DNA of 64,000 bases from Effrenium voratum (Eukaryota > Sar > Dinophyceae > Suessiales > Symbiodiniaceae), in contig CAUJNA010000851.1 of NCBI GenBank assembly GCA_963377175.1, positions 1 to 64,000 on the forward strand. The letters run 5' to 3'. The translations under genes and the position numbers were made by a program. Numbering within the stretch: position 1 is the first letter of the stretch; the number at the start of each line of letters is the position of its first letter. The notes beneath the pieces were generated by a model. The model was not told where the DNA came from, ran no database searches, and was given only the letters and a program-made list of their open reading frames with translations. Shown here one piece after another: positions 9,060 through 18,653 of the stretch.

Positions 9060-9731
9060 ATGCAGCAGCACGCATTGACCGAGGGCCTGCTGGTCGCCAT
9101 GGTGGAGTGGGCGGCCAAGCAGCCTGCCGCCCTTCCGGATGCTCTGGAAGCGGTGGAGCGCATCTCCGAGCTGCTGGATCTGAGCGGCTTGTTCTCGGCG
9201 CTGCTGCTGCACCCTCGCAGAGACAGGAAGAGCCTGTCCTACACGGGTGGCATCCGAGTCAGCGGACTTGACTTCGGATACCCTTGCCCCTACGGCGCTT
9301 TGGAGTCCTACCTCACGAAGGACGGATGCCGTGCGCTGACCAGAGATCCCGGAGACGATCTTTGGGCGCAGACGTTCGACTGGCTGGCTCCCGAGCCCTC
9401 GCTTGGGCACCTCAACGCCGACACCAAGGGCGATTTCCTGGAGCTGACCCTGGCCGCGGCTGCGCAGGTGCTGGATTGCGCTGAGAAGCCCTGCAGCGAG
9501 CCGCTGATGCGCTGCCTGCACGCCGCGCGGCTGCTGATCGAAGATGCCGCGCGCACTCTGGAGGAGCTGCAGCTGTGGGGCAACCCGCTCCTGCTGAGAG
9601 TGACGCGGGAGGTAGATGGGTGCAGCGTCAGCTGCAAGTCCTGCCCAAAGTGCGGAGGCGCAGTCTTCGGGCAGTGGCGGTCTGCCACGTGGGGCGGCTT
9701 ATTGGCCGCCGTCGGAGCGCATGCCTGCTAG
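9060..9731 (+). CDS. Hypothetical protein with C-terminal zinc-ribbon-like end
   Basis: A 223-residue protein not recognised. It is helical and acidic in the first two thirds, and ends with cysteines spaced CKSCPKCGG and a final Cys, resembling half of a zinc ribbon. It starts (MQQHALTEG) just beyond the satellite and reads through without interruption. It faces the C5-methylase gene convergently, with ~35 bases between stops. Its uninterrupted frame beside regulatory-scale genes suggests a functional accessory protein, but no role can be named. Confidence 0.6.
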   Translation: MQQHALTEGLLVAMVEWAAKQPAALPDALEAVERISELLDLSGLFSALLLHPRRDRKSLSYTGGIRVSGLDFGYPCPYGALESYLTKDGCRALTRDPGDDLWAQTFDWLAPEPSLGHLNADTKGDFLELTLAAAAQVLDCAEKPCSEPLMRCLHAARLLIEDAARTLEELQLWGNPLLLRVTREVDGCSVSCKSCPKCGGAVFGQWRSATWGGLLAAVGAHAC

Positions 9732-9765
9732 GGAAAAAAAAATGATATAAGAAATGCCCCTCGCT

Positions 9766-10407
9766 TCAGTCCGGGATGCTCTGCCGATCCGCAAGCTCTG
9801 CCGTGGCCGCGCGCGCAATCTCCTCGCACAGCGCCGTAGGAATGCTATAAAGCAGATCGCGCGACTGCCCCCTGACCCTCTCACGCTGACCCCCCATGAG
9901 TCGAGGCCCCCCTTGAGCGCCCCTCAGATGCCTCCCGTCCTCCCACGCGTCGCACCGACTGCCGCTCCTGCACAGCCCTCGGCTCGTCCACAGTCGGGTC
10001 TGCTTCCTGTACGGAGTCCCGTACATGCAATAGGTGACGTCCACCCAGGGTAGGCGCTCCATGAACGGGCGGGTCTTCAGCAGCCCGGTGGCCGGATTCT
10101 CTATGACCCACATGAGCGGGTCGAAATGCTCCATGATCTCGACGGCTCTGAGCACCAGCGCGTCGCCCTCCTCGAGTCGTCGAGGGCGCATCGTCAGAGC
10201 TCGGCTGTACTCCGTGCAGACCGGGCTGGCCCACACCATGTCAAAGTGCCCCGGCGGAAACAGCGCGTAGTCCCAGCTCCGGATGTCGCACAGGATCGTG
10301 GGCTCAAATTTCGATACGATGTCCAGGGAAACGACCTCCCACCCTGCCGCCTCGAAGGCTCTGCCAATCGACTTTGTGCCGCAAAACAGCTCCAGCAGTC
10401 TCGGCAT
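9766..10407 (-). CDS. C5-cytosine DNA methyltransferase-like protein
   Basis: Predicted SAM-dependent methylase of the cytosine-C5 class, 213 residues. [20 protein letters not shown] is motif I (SAM binding), [14 protein letters not shown] occupies the place of motif IV with a cysteine in SPVC rather than the usual PPC, and WVIENPATGLLKTRP is motif VI with ENP. It is short: no clear target-recognition domain or late motifs, as in some phage enzymes, so specificity and even activity are uncertain. The start at 10407 is placed just before motif I. A broken copy lies at 50331-51019 in the second element. Together with the Dam-like gene it suggests modification of the element's own DNA, which is inference. 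Confidence 0.75.
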   Translation of the reverse strand: MPRLLELFCGTKSIGRAFEAAGWEVVSLDIVSKFEPTILCDIRSWDYALFPPGHFDMVWASPVCTEYSRALTMRPRRLEEGDALVLRAVEIMEHFDPLMWVIENPATGLLKTRPFMERLPWVDVTYCMYGTPYRKQTRLWTSRGLCRSGSRCDAWEDGRHLRGAQGGPRLMGGQRERVRGQSRDLLYSIPTALCEEIARAATAELADRQSIPD

Positions 10408-10511
10408 GTTTAACAATAACCACCAGCACAACAAAGCACGCGCAGGCAAGGGCGCGGGTCAAGCAGTTTCGCATGCTCGGACCAATCTTTTTTTATCGGG
10501 GACAGAAAAGG

Positions 10512-10937
10512 ATGACGAGCCAGGCTAGCATGTGGAAGTTGGGCGAGGTGCGCTCCAATGCTAAGGGTGGCAAATTCTTGTGCTTGGAGCCGCTGTTTTG
10601 GCAGAGCGAAGCTTCGCTGGCAATCCCATGGGAGCCCAGGGCCTTCTCCGAGGGGCAGCGCCCCAGCGTGAGCTTCGCAACCGATGAGCGCGCGAGGCTC
10701 TTCTGGGAGCGGGCCAAGACCGATCTGGTCGAGCAGCTGGCGGCCGCATCCGAGCGCGTCTTCGACGCAAAGCTCACGCCCGAGGCTGTGCGCCAGCGGC
10801 TGCTGCCCTCTGTGAGGCAATCGCGCGGCGGCGATTGGATGCTGAAAGCCAAGCTGCCGGCCCACGCGCGCGCTCCTCGGCCATGGCGGGAGCTGCGCTG
10901 CGGGCCGCGCGCTGGTTCAAGCGCTTGCGAAGCTTAA
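10512..10937 (+). CDS. Conserved small protein with NAKGGKF motif
   Basis: A 141-residue protein beginning MTSQASMWKLGEV. It carries SNAKGGKFLCLEPL near the start, and the second element has a homologue (51117-51650) with TNAKGGKFMSIED, so the family is shared between elements. The later WMLKAKLP strand aligns by eye with VKCKIDLERCLFW in the homologue. The strand-rich pattern would fit an OB-fold, for example a single-stranded DNA-binding protein, but that is a weak guess. It diverges from the C5-methylase gene and overlaps the next gene's 3' end on the opposite strand, so its last ~30 residues are doubtful. Confidence 0.55.
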   Translation: MTSQASMWKLGEVRSNAKGGKFLCLEPLFWQSEASLAIPWEPRAFSEGQRPSVSFATDERARLFWERAKTDLVEQLAAASERVFDAKLTPEAVRQRLLPSVRQSRGGDWMLKAKLPAHARAPRPWRELRCGPRAGSSACEA

Positions 10938-11306
10938 GCTGCAGGTCTTGCGCCCGCTTCAGCATCTCCTTCCAGTTCTGGATGTCGACCTCCTCCGCCG
11001 GGAACCTGCCAGCGAGCCCATCTGCAATCAGCCGCTCCAGCACGGGCGCTCCCCGAGCGAGCTCATCGTGCTGGCGGCTCACCTCCTCCCGAGAGGCTCC
11101 CCGCTTCAGCGCCTCGGCATCAACGGCGGCCTTCAGCACAGGCCTCAGCTGCTCGCGGCGCTCCAGGACGTAGGTGGCAATTCTGAATTTTTCTACTGAG
11201 CGAAAAAAGGCTGCGGCATCGGAAGAAATCACAGCGGGCACTCTCGAGAAGGTGGCTCCACACGCAGATCTGTGACCTCAAGGCTCAACCCGCACATGCC
11301 GCTCAT
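10774..11306 (-). CDS. Hypothetical helical protein (frame break near start)
   Basis: The main frame codes for ~155 charged helical residues (VEKFRIATYVLERREQL, EEVDIQNWKEMLKRAQDL). No ATG opens it; a GTG lies at 11241. A neighbouring frame starts at an ATG at 11306 and reads MSGMCGLSLEVTDLRVEPPS up to the same place, so a one-base indel near 11245 probably separates start and body. The C-terminal third overlaps the opposite-strand gene and looks like shadow coding. I do not recognise the family. Confidence 0.45.
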
Positions 11307-11422
11307 CAGCCACAAGCTGCGAGCTCTCAGCCTAACGCGCGCGGCGCTGTGAGCCAGCTCGGCGGGGCGGTCCGCAAACGTGCCGCCGGCGTTCCAGAAG
11401 CCAGGAGGAGAGCTGGGCGCCG

Positions 11423-11701
11423 ATGGAAGCGCTCCGCGAGAAGCGCGAGGCCCTGAGGCAGCGCCGCATCCGCACGCGCGATGTCGCGACGCTGGCCCAG
11501 ATCGAGAGGGAGCTCCTCGAGGTGGAGGAGCAGCTCGTCAGCAAGAAGATCGCTGAGCGGCTGCCGGTCTCGCTGGCTGCCAAGTGCGCAACCCTCGCCG
11601 CCTTGGAGCGGCTTGAGAAGGCGCGCAAGGAGCTGGACGAGGCCTCCAGAGAGCTCCTCGCTGCGCTGAACCTGCAGGGCAGCGCCACCGACTCGCTGTG
11701 A
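11423..11701 (+). CDS. Small coiled-coil protein
   Basis: A 92-residue protein, almost entirely charged amphipathic helix (IERELLEVEEQLVSKKIAERL), followed by a second helix (LERLEKARKELDEASREL). The heptad pattern predicts a coiled coil. It sits just upstream of the polymerase gene in the same direction. No homologue is recognised; a scaffold or structural role is possible. Confidence 0.5.
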   Translation: MEALREKREALRQRRIRTRDVATLAQIERELLEVEEQLVSKKIAERLPVSLAAKCATLAALERLEKARKELDEASRELLAALNLQGSATDSL

Positions 11702-11727
11702 GTGATCCGGGATAGAACAGAAGCCAA

Positions 11728-11817
11728 GAGAAAAAAAAGAAGCGCCCGTCCGACCGACTGAATATTTTAATATTTTTCTATAGAAAGCAATTTATTCGGC
11801 TCAAACCAATTCGCGCC
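11728..11817 (+). promoter_or_regulatory. AT-rich leader before the polymerase gene
   Basis: In otherwise very GC-rich DNA, the 90 bases before the polymerase start contain an A-run and an AT-rich tract (TATTTTAATATTTTTC, 11764-11779). Similar short A/T-rich tracts precede other genes of the element, for example 3468-3490 and 9733-9750. They are likely promoter or 5'-leader sequence; the motif itself is not established. Confidence 0.35.
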
Positions 11818-14800
11818 ATGACCTCCGAGCTGTCTGATCTCATCTGGGGCCGCCTGGGCCTCGCCGCCGTCCGGGCGGTGCCTCTGGAGGAGCCGCGCGC
11901 TCCAAGCGCCGAGGCCGCTGTGACAGAGCTGCGCCCGCGCGGGGCCGCTTGGACCCGCGAGCTGCGGCTGCGCCCTCTTCCTGGGCAGCAGGTCTTCACC
12001 ATCGACGCCATGCGGCAGCTGGTGGACCGGCTCCAAGACCTGCTGGCGATTCGGCTGCCCTTCCTCGCGAAGGTCAGCTTCCAGATCCTGCTGACGCGCC
12101 CGGCTGCGAACGATGAGGACGAGGACAGGGTGGAGCTCACGCACTCCTTCCTCAGGCTGGCGCCGTGGATCGTGAGGCCCGCGTCTCCGTCGGCCCGCGC
12201 CGGAACCATGATGGCGGCCATCAGGACGAAGTTCGAGGTGGCGCTCGAGCGCTCCCGCTTCCCCGAGTCCGACTGGACCGTCGTGGGCATCACGGCGGCG
12301 TATATGCTGACCGCGCCCTCGCAGCAGCTGGCCGACATGCCCGCGCCCCCGCCGCCCAACGAGGCGGGAGGCTGCTGGAAGGAGCTGCCCGAGACCCTGG
12401 CCAAGAAGAAGGCCATCTGGAACCCTCAGAACGAGGACCACCGCTGCTTCATGTGGTGCGTCCTCGCCCACTGCCTCGGGGTCGAGGGGCTCACCTGGCG
12501 GGAGCGGCAAGAGGCCGTGAGCTGCTCGGGCTCCTTCTTCTACCGCTGGCCGGCCGCCGAGGACCGCGCCCCCCGGGCTGGCAGCCCGCTCTGGCCGACG
12601 CGGGGGTGGACTTCTCTGGCCTGCCGACGGACCGCCCCGTGAACTTCGACGACATAGAGGCCTTCGAGCTCCGCAACGCCGGGCGGGTGGAGGTCTTCGT
12701 CTTCGTGTGGCAGCAGACCCTGTGGACGGACGGGCAGGAGTACTACCACGTCCTCCAGCAGCGCGCCCCGAGCGGCACGGGCGTCGTCCGGCACACCGTG
12801 CTGCTTCTCCTGCACAGCGGCCACTACAGCCTGATCCACAACTTCCAGGCGCTGGCCAGCAGGCGGGGGCTGACCCTGGGAGCCACGCCCACCAACACCG
12901 GCGGCTGCGCGGAGTACAAGTGCCCGAGGTGCATGGCCCGCTTCACCCTGTGGCCGGCACCCACCCAGTGCTATCGAGAGATAGCCGAGCGCACTCGGAA
13001 AGTGCCGCTGCCCGGGCCCGAGAAGAGCCTGCTGCGCTACAGGGGCAAGGCCTCCGCAGAGCTCGCGCCCCTGACGTGCTACGCGGACCTCGAGGTCCAC
13101 AGCACGCCCGCCCCGACGGTCCACGTAGCGCAGCAGCAGCCGGCGCGCCAGACCGTCGCGGCTTCTTCCTGCTACGTCGCCGTCGGGCGCTGCGGCTACG
13201 TGCCACCCGAGGAGCTGAGGCTGAGGCTCACGCACCACGGGCGGGACAGCGACAAGTACCACGCAGTCCGCGCCATGCTGGACGACCTTCTCAAGCTGGC
13301 CGACCACTACCTCACCTGGAGACGCCGAACTCGGCCCGTCAGCATGACCCGGCGGGAGGAGCTGGAGCACAGGGCCGCCACTCACAGCAGGGAGTGCCTC
13401 GCGTCCTTCGAGACCGCCGAGAAGAAGCTCCACCACTGCCACGGCACCGGGCAGTATCTCGGGGCGCTGTGCCACTCCTGCAACATCGCGGCCCAGACGC
13501 CCAAGACCATCCCAGTGGTCTTTCACAACGGGGGCGGCTACGACTTCCACTTCCTGCTGCGCTACATCGCCACGATGGGCTCTCCCGTCAGCAGGGCGCC
13601 GCGCGAAGAGCTCGGCGAGGACAGCGACAACGAGGGCAGCGAGAGCGAGGCAGAAGGCAGCGGCAGCGAGCCCGAGAGGCCATGGCCAAGGCCGCACCCA
13701 AAAGCCCAAGGCCAAGGCCAAGGCCGCGCCAAGGCCCCTCAGCGGCTGGTGCGCCCTGCAGGCCGCGATCAAGGAGGGCGACTACAGCCACCTCTGCCTC
13801 CGAGTCCTCTGCAAGTCGGGCGAGAAGTGCCTGCAGATGAGCTGGGGCCCGCTGAGGTTCGTGGACAGCATGAACGTCTTCCCCACGAGCCTGGCCAGCA
13901 TGATCGACGACCTCAGGGCCTGCACCCACAAGCAGCTGCCGGAGCTCTTCCCGCTGATGGCCTCGCTTCACCCCGAGCTGCAGCTGCGCACGCCGACGGA
14001 CTCTCCGCCCCAAAGACGGCCTCTCAAACAGCGGCGGACGCACTGCGACCTGGAGCAGGCGTGGGACTGCATCCTGCGCAAGCTGCCCATGCCCTTCGAG
14101 CACTTCTGCGGCGCCGAGGCGTGGGAGATGCCCGCGGTGTGGGAGCAGCACTGCTACGACAGCGTGCTGGCGGGGAAGGCGGTGAGCGCAGAGGACCACC
14201 GGCTGGCCGTGAACACCGCCAAACGTCATGGGGTGGGAGACCTTCCGCGAGTTCCACGACTGCTACCTCCACACCGACGTCCTGGCCCTGGCGGACGTGA
14301 TGGAGAGCTACCGGGACTCCTTCCGGGCGCAGTCGGGGCTCGACCCCATCCACTACGTCACGCTGCCCGGGGCCGCCTGGGACGCCATGCTGCGGCACTC
14401 GGCCCGCGAGACGCCCATTCACCTCATCACCGACGAGCAGGCCTACAGGGACGTGCGGGCCTCCGTCATGGGCGGGCTGAGCTGCATCTTCCAGCCCTTC
14501 GCTCAAGCCAACAACCCCGAGCTGGGCGAGGAGGACTACAACCCCGAGGAGCCCGTCAGCTGGATCTCGTACTTGGACTTCAACGCCATGTACCCGGCCG
14601 CAATGACGCTGCCCATGCCCAACGGCCCCTGCGTGGCGGTCGCCCTGCCCGAAGACAACGCAGCGAGGCTGAGCTGGCTGCACGAGACGTGCCTCTCGAG
14701 CCTGAACTGGGAGTCCGACGCCGAGGAGGTGAGCTACCTGCTCCTCGTGGACTACGACTTCCCCCCGGAGCTGCACGACCACTTGGACTGGGCTCCCCCC

Positions 14801-16074
14801 GCGCGCATGAAGGTCGGGAAGGGCCTGTACGGGCCGCACACCGCGGACATGGCGGAGCGCCTCGGCCTCTCCCCGTCGCCCTGCGAGAAGCTCGTGCCCT
14901 TCCTCGGCATGCACGTGGAGGAGGGCGTGGACGGCAAGCGGCTCAAGTTCCTGCGGGACGTGCTGGGCGCCAGGGTCTGGAGGCTGCACAGGGCCTACCG
15001 CTTCGCCTGCAGCCCCTTCATGGCGGGCTTCATGGAGCTCAAGCACAGCGAGCGGAGGCAGCTCAAGACGGCGGGGAGCGTGGTCGCCGAGAAGGTGGTG
15101 AAGCTCACCCAGAACGCCATCTTCGGCCGCTGCTGCATGAACCCCGACAAGTTCAGGAACACGAACGCCTACGTGGACCCGGCCAAGTTCGAGCGGGCCG
15201 TGGGCAAGAGCTCCGTGACGAACTTCGAGCTCCAGATCAACGACTCGGAGGGGTTCCTGGCCTTCGTGGAGACGCTCAAGACGGACCGCAGCAAGGCCTG
15301 CATGAGCGTGCCCACCCAAGTCGGCGCCCGCACGCTGCAGCTCTCCAAGCTCATGATGGAGAAGGCCTACTACCTCCACATGAGGAGGCTCTTCCCGAAG
15401 ATGAGGCTGCTCTTCACGGACACCGACTCCGTGATGGTGCAGATCTTCGAGCTGCAGGACCCGCTCCACGCCATGGCCGAGGCGAACCTGAACGGCGCCG
15501 CCCTCTTCGACGTGGCCGGCAAGTCCAAGGACCCCGAGAGGGACCTGAGCGCGCTCTCTGCAGCGGCGCGCGCCAAGGCCATCGAGGTGATGGGCCAGCT
15601 GGGCAAGCTCGGCGACGAGACCTTCCCCGCCAGGATCCTGGAGTACGTGGGCCTGCTCTCCAAGATGTACAGCATCCTCACGGTCCAGCCCGACGGCGCG
15701 CGCAAGGAGAAGCGCAAGATCAAGGGCGTGCCGAAGAAGGCGGTGACCAACGTCCGGCATCTCGAGTACCGGGAGGTGCTGGAGGAAGGCAGCGAGCGCA
15801 GGGCGGCCTTCTGCGCAGCCGCGCGCACGAGATAGCCGTGGAGACCGTCGAGAAGAAGTCGCTCTCGCCCTTCAACGACAAGGTCTACGGCCTCGACGCT
15901 CACAACTCGCGGCCGCTGGGGCACTGGCGCAACCTGGAGCAGCTGCGGATGCTGGGCGCTTACGCTCCGCCAGGCTCGGCGCCCTTCGACCTCGTGATGG
16001 AGTTCCTCGTGGGGCCCCCGCCTCTGGGGCCCGCTCCGACACTGCCGCTGCGGCTGAGCCGCTGCTGGGCGTAG
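11818..16074 (+). CDS. Protein-primed family B DNA polymerase (frame breaks)
   Basis: Replicates the element from its termini using a protein primer. Motifs in order: N-terminal NPQNEDHRCFMWCVLAH typical of Polinton polymerases (~12420), Exo I YADLEV (~13081), HNGGGYDFHF Exo II (~13525), Exo III YLHTDVLALADV (~14265), motif A YLDFNAMYP (~14570), motif B KLTQNAIFG (~15101), motif C FTDTDSV (~15414) and KIKG (~15717). Total length, ~1418 codons, is normal. The frame changes near 12580, in a Lys/Ala/Pro-rich insert at 13670-13740, near 14222 and near 15820. All catalytic residues are present, so these are either few recent indels or assembly errors. No introns are apparent. The coiled-coil gene block follows in the same direction. 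Confidence 0.9.
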
Positions 16075-16094
16075 ACTGTCGGAACCTTCTAACG

Positions 16095-16116
16095 AAAGAT
16101 CCCGAGCTCTCGTTTT
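16095..16116 (+). promoter_or_regulatory. Duplicated leader motif before coiled-coil genes 1 and 2
   Basis: AAAGATCCCGAGCTCTCG followed by a T-rich run precedes the first coiled-coil gene by ~25 bases. An almost identical block, AAAGATCCCGAGCTCTTG, lies at 16588-16605 just before the second. Its conservation outside the coding part suggests that it is transcribed leader or promoter duplicated with the gene. Confidence 0.45.
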
Positions 16117-16141
16117 CTCGTCTTCTCGCTTTCTCGCTTTT

Positions 16142-16585
16142 ATGATTTCGAACCGCCGCAGCGAAGCATTGCTGCTCAATATGACTTCCTCTGCGGCCTT
16201 CCGATGCGTGCAGGCATGGCTCCTGGAGAAGCCCGCTGCGTGGGCGGACGAGGACGCTCCCTGCCTTGCGGCTGCTCTGATGGCCCAGCGGCCTCCCTAT
16301 TTACGCAAGCGGCCCCGCGAGGACGCGCTGCTCGAGGCAGAGCGCTCGCACCAGCGGGCTCGCATCGCGAGCCTCGATTGGGAGCTCCTCGTCGAAACGC
16401 TGCGCGGCATGGAGCTGGAGCGCGAGAACAGAAATCTCCGCAGGCGGGTGGGCGGCCTCAACGATATCATCGACAGAGATCGCGAGCGAGCCAGGGAGCG
16501 CATTGAAGAGGTGGAGCACAGCAACCGAATTCTCCGCCAGCAGGTGGCGCAGCTCAGTAGGATCCTCGCGCAAGCGTACAGATGA
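16142..16585 (+). CDS. Coiled-coil paralogue 1
   Basis: A 147-residue protein and the first of three tandem paralogues. Shared N-terminal block: LLLNMTSSAAFRCVQAWLLE, then KPAAWA, LAAALMAQRPP and a basic/acidic PRED. After that the sequence is long charged helix ending in ENRNLRRRVGG and LRQQVAQLSRIL, a predicted coiled coil. The conserved hydrophobic head and variable helical rod suggest oligomers, perhaps hetero-oligomers with the other two. Function unknown; it lies between polymerase and integrase. Confidence 0.6.
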   Translation: MISNRRSEALLLNMTSSAAFRCVQAWLLEKPAAWADEDAPCLAAALMAQRPPYLRKRPREDALLEAERSHQRARIASLDWELLVETLRGMELERENRNLRRRVGGLNDIIDRDRERARERIEEVEHSNRILRQQVAQLSRILAQAYR

Positions 16586-16616
16586 AAAAAAGATCCCGAG
16601 CTCTTGTTTCGCTTTA

Positions 16617-17030
16617 ATGATTTCGAACCGCCGCAGCGAAGCATTGCTGCTCAAAGAGATGACTTCCTCTGCGGCCTTCCGGTGCGTGCAGGCATGGCTC
16701 CTGGAGAAGCCCGCCGTGTGGGCGGAGGCGGACGTTGCCAGCCTTGCGGCCGCTCTGATGGCCCAGCGGCCTCCCGCGCGGGCTCGCGAGGATGCGCTGC
16801 TCCAGGCCGAGCGCCTGCACCACCGGCTCCGCATCGCTGGCCTGCGCGGGCAGCTGGAGCGCAGCTACGAGCTCGGCGAGCGAGATCTAGCGCTGCTTCA
16901 GACGGAGCGGCATTATGCTTCTCTGCTTGAGGATGAAGTCCACCGTGAGACTTTGCGCCGTGAGGCGCTGGAGCGCCGCGTCGAGATCCTCGAGGAAGAG
17001 AACAGAAATCTTCGTAGGCGGACGCACTGA
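16617..17030 (+). CDS. Coiled-coil paralogue 2
   Basis: A 137-residue protein starting MISNRRSEALLLKEM, with the same SSAAFRCVQAWLLEKPA head as its neighbours and the LAAALMAQRPP block. The rod differs: LERSYELGERDLALLQTERH, then VEILEEENRNLRRRTH. It starts 31 bases after paralogue 1 stops, following the copied leader motif. Function unknown. Confidence 0.6.
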   Translation: MISNRRSEALLLKEMTSSAAFRCVQAWLLEKPAVWAEADVASLAAALMAQRPPARAREDALLQAERLHHRLRIAGLRGQLERSYELGERDLALLQTERHYASLLEDEVHRETLRREALERRVEILEEENRNLRRRTH

Positions 17031-17056
17031 CGAGCTAGAAAAAAGAAGCCCGCCAA

Positions 17057-17616
17057 ATGCTCAAGTGGTCCCACATGCTCGATCACCCGCCGCAGCGAAG
17101 CTTGCTGCTCAAAGAGATGACTTCCTCTGCGGCCTTCCGGTGCGTGCAGGCATGGCTCCTGGAGAAGCCCGCTGCGTGGGCGGACGATCCCTGCCTTGCG
17201 GCTGCTCAGATGGCCCAGCGGCCTCCCAACAAGCGGCCTCGCGAGGATGCGCTGCTTGAGGCCGAGCGCTCGCACCAGCGCCGCCGCATCGAGATCCTCG
17301 ACGCCGAGCGCTCGCACAAGCGGCGTCTCATCGAACACCTCGAGGTGCAGCAAGCGAAAGTCAAACGCCTCGAGGAAAGGCTCAGGGACCTGGGTCAAGT
17401 CAAGAACGAGGTGGACTACGCTCTGAAGAGGCTGTTTACGGCCAGGCCACGCGCGCCCAGCGGGCAGAGCTTGCCCTGCGCTGGTTTGAGGCTAATGCTG
17501 CGTGGGACGTGGAGTGGATACTTTGGGGCGTCGGGGGATCGCCAAGCCCCCCGCCCCGACCCGACGATGAGGAGCTCATCAGTGAGTGGCATGCGGAGCT
17601 GTCGGAGACTCCGTAG
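17057..17616 (+). CDS. Coiled-coil paralogue 3 (frame break)
   Basis: Third paralogue, starting MLKWSHMLDHPPQRSLLLK and continuing with the shared head. The rod contains duplicated AERSHKRR/AERSHQRR units and KVKRLEERLRDLGQ. Near 17428 the coding signal moves by one base into a frame that reads AQRAELALRWFEANAAWDV and ends DDEELISEWHAELSETP at 17616. That tail has no counterpart in the other two paralogues. Its last 200 bases overlap the open frame of the integrase on the other strand, so one of the two 3' ends is not real coding. Confidence 0.55.
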
Positions 17617-18648
17617 AGACGTAGAGGCACACGTAGAGGCACAGTCAAAAGGAGGTGGGAGCCTGGGGCCTCTCTGTAGCCTCCGCTGGCGGGATTGCAC
17701 CTCCAACCCCCGCGGTTCGGGAGCTGAGTTTTCGGGGACTTTTCGAAGATCCCTGTGCACCACCTTTTCCGGCCACCCCTCCAAGCCAAACCTTGCCCCC
17801 ATCTCCCCGCTCTCGGCGGAGACAACCCTGTATACCTTTTCGCTCCAGGCTATCTCGTTGACCCTGTAGGAGCCCCTGCTTTCGATCGGCTTAACCCTGA
17901 TCCGAACCATATCCCCGACCTTGATTTCCGGGCGGGTCACCTTGTGCTTGGCCCTGCGTTCGATGTTGCGCAGAGCAATCTCTGCCATTTCGGGGTCAGA
18001 GTAGGCGAGGTTCGGCGCCACCTGCGTGGTAGCGTGCTTCCTCCCGTTGATTTGGCTCAAGATGTCGGCCAGCATGAGGTGCCACTGCCCCCGCCGGCCC
18101 GCTCCGGCTGCTATGCGGCGCAACATGGCCTCCTTGATGGTGCGGATGGTGCGCTCCGCGAAGTAGGCGTGGCCCCTGGTCACCTGCTTCTCGATGTCCC
18201 AGAAATCCATCAGCTCCTTGAACTCCCTCTTGAACTCGGAGCCGTCGTCGGAGTACACGTTGGCCGGCACCCCCAGGGCTTGGAAGACCTTCTTCATGCC
18301 CGCCGCGGTGGTGCTCGCAAGACGGTCCTTCAGCGGCTCCGCGGCCACTTTCTTGGTGAGCGCGTCGATGGCCACCAGCATGAAGGGGTAGGGCTTGCCC
18401 CCGAAGGCCTTCATGTCGGCCAGGTCCACCTGCAGCTGGTTCATGGGCTCCAGAGGCACGAAGCTGTTGTAGCCTCTCTGCGGCTGGTCCTGGTTCACCC
18501 GGAGGCCGTCCAGAAACGCCTTCACCTCCCCTCTGGAGATGCTGGGGTCGCGCACCTGGGCCTGCTGCAGCGTCTGCGCTATGCTGCCGAAACCGGTGCG
18601 GGGATCCTCGTAGACGGCCTTGATGGTTCGCCTGCGGGCGTCGGCCAT
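17416..18648 (-). CDS. Retroviral-type (rve) integrase
   Basis: Inserts the element into host DNA by DDE transfer. MADARRRTIKAVYED begins an N-terminal helical part. The catalytic core has D in QVDLADM (~18425), D in YSDDGSEF (~18245) and E in FAERTIRTIKEAM (~18150). IKVGDMVRIRVKP near 17910 is the SH3-like C-terminal domain. No chromodomain is evident. Start 18648 is six bases after the fibre gene's stop, so the two may share a transcript. Similarity to integrases fades after RDLRKVPENSAP (~17700); the remaining frame to 17416 overlaps paralogue 3 and may not be translated. Confidence 0.88.
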   Translation of the reverse strand: MADARRRTIKAVYEDPRTGFGSIAQTLQQAQVRDPSISRGEVKAFLDGLRVNQDQPQRGYNSFVPLEPMNQLQVDLADMKAFGGKPYPFMLVAIDALTKKVAAEPLKDRLASTTAAGMKKVFQALGVPANVYSDDGSEFKREFKELMDFWDIEKQVTRGHAYFAERTIRTIKEAMLRRIAAGAGRRGQWHLMLADILSQINGRKHATTQVAPNLAYSDPEMAEIALRNIERRAKHKVTRPEIKVGDMVRIRVKPIESRGSYRVNEIAWSEKVYRVVSAESGEMGARFGLEGWPEKVVHRDLRKVPENSAPEPRGLEVQSRQRRLQRGPRLPPPFDCASTCASTSLRSLRQLRMPLTDELLIVGSGRGAWRSPDAPKYPLHVPRSISLKPAQGKLCPLGARGLAVNSLFRA

Positions 18649-18653
18649 GTTTC

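Noticed and set aside
9060..9731. Adenovirus-type maturation protease
   Set aside because: I looked for the His-Asp/Glu-Gln-Cys layout here and in other unassigned genes of element 1 and did not find it.
14024..15760. A 578-codon open frame antisense to the polymerase gene, and a 410-codon one at 12540-13772
   Set aside because: Both lie opposite strongly supported polymerase motifs in very GC-rich DNA, where the antisense frame rarely meets stops. They show no domain of their own.
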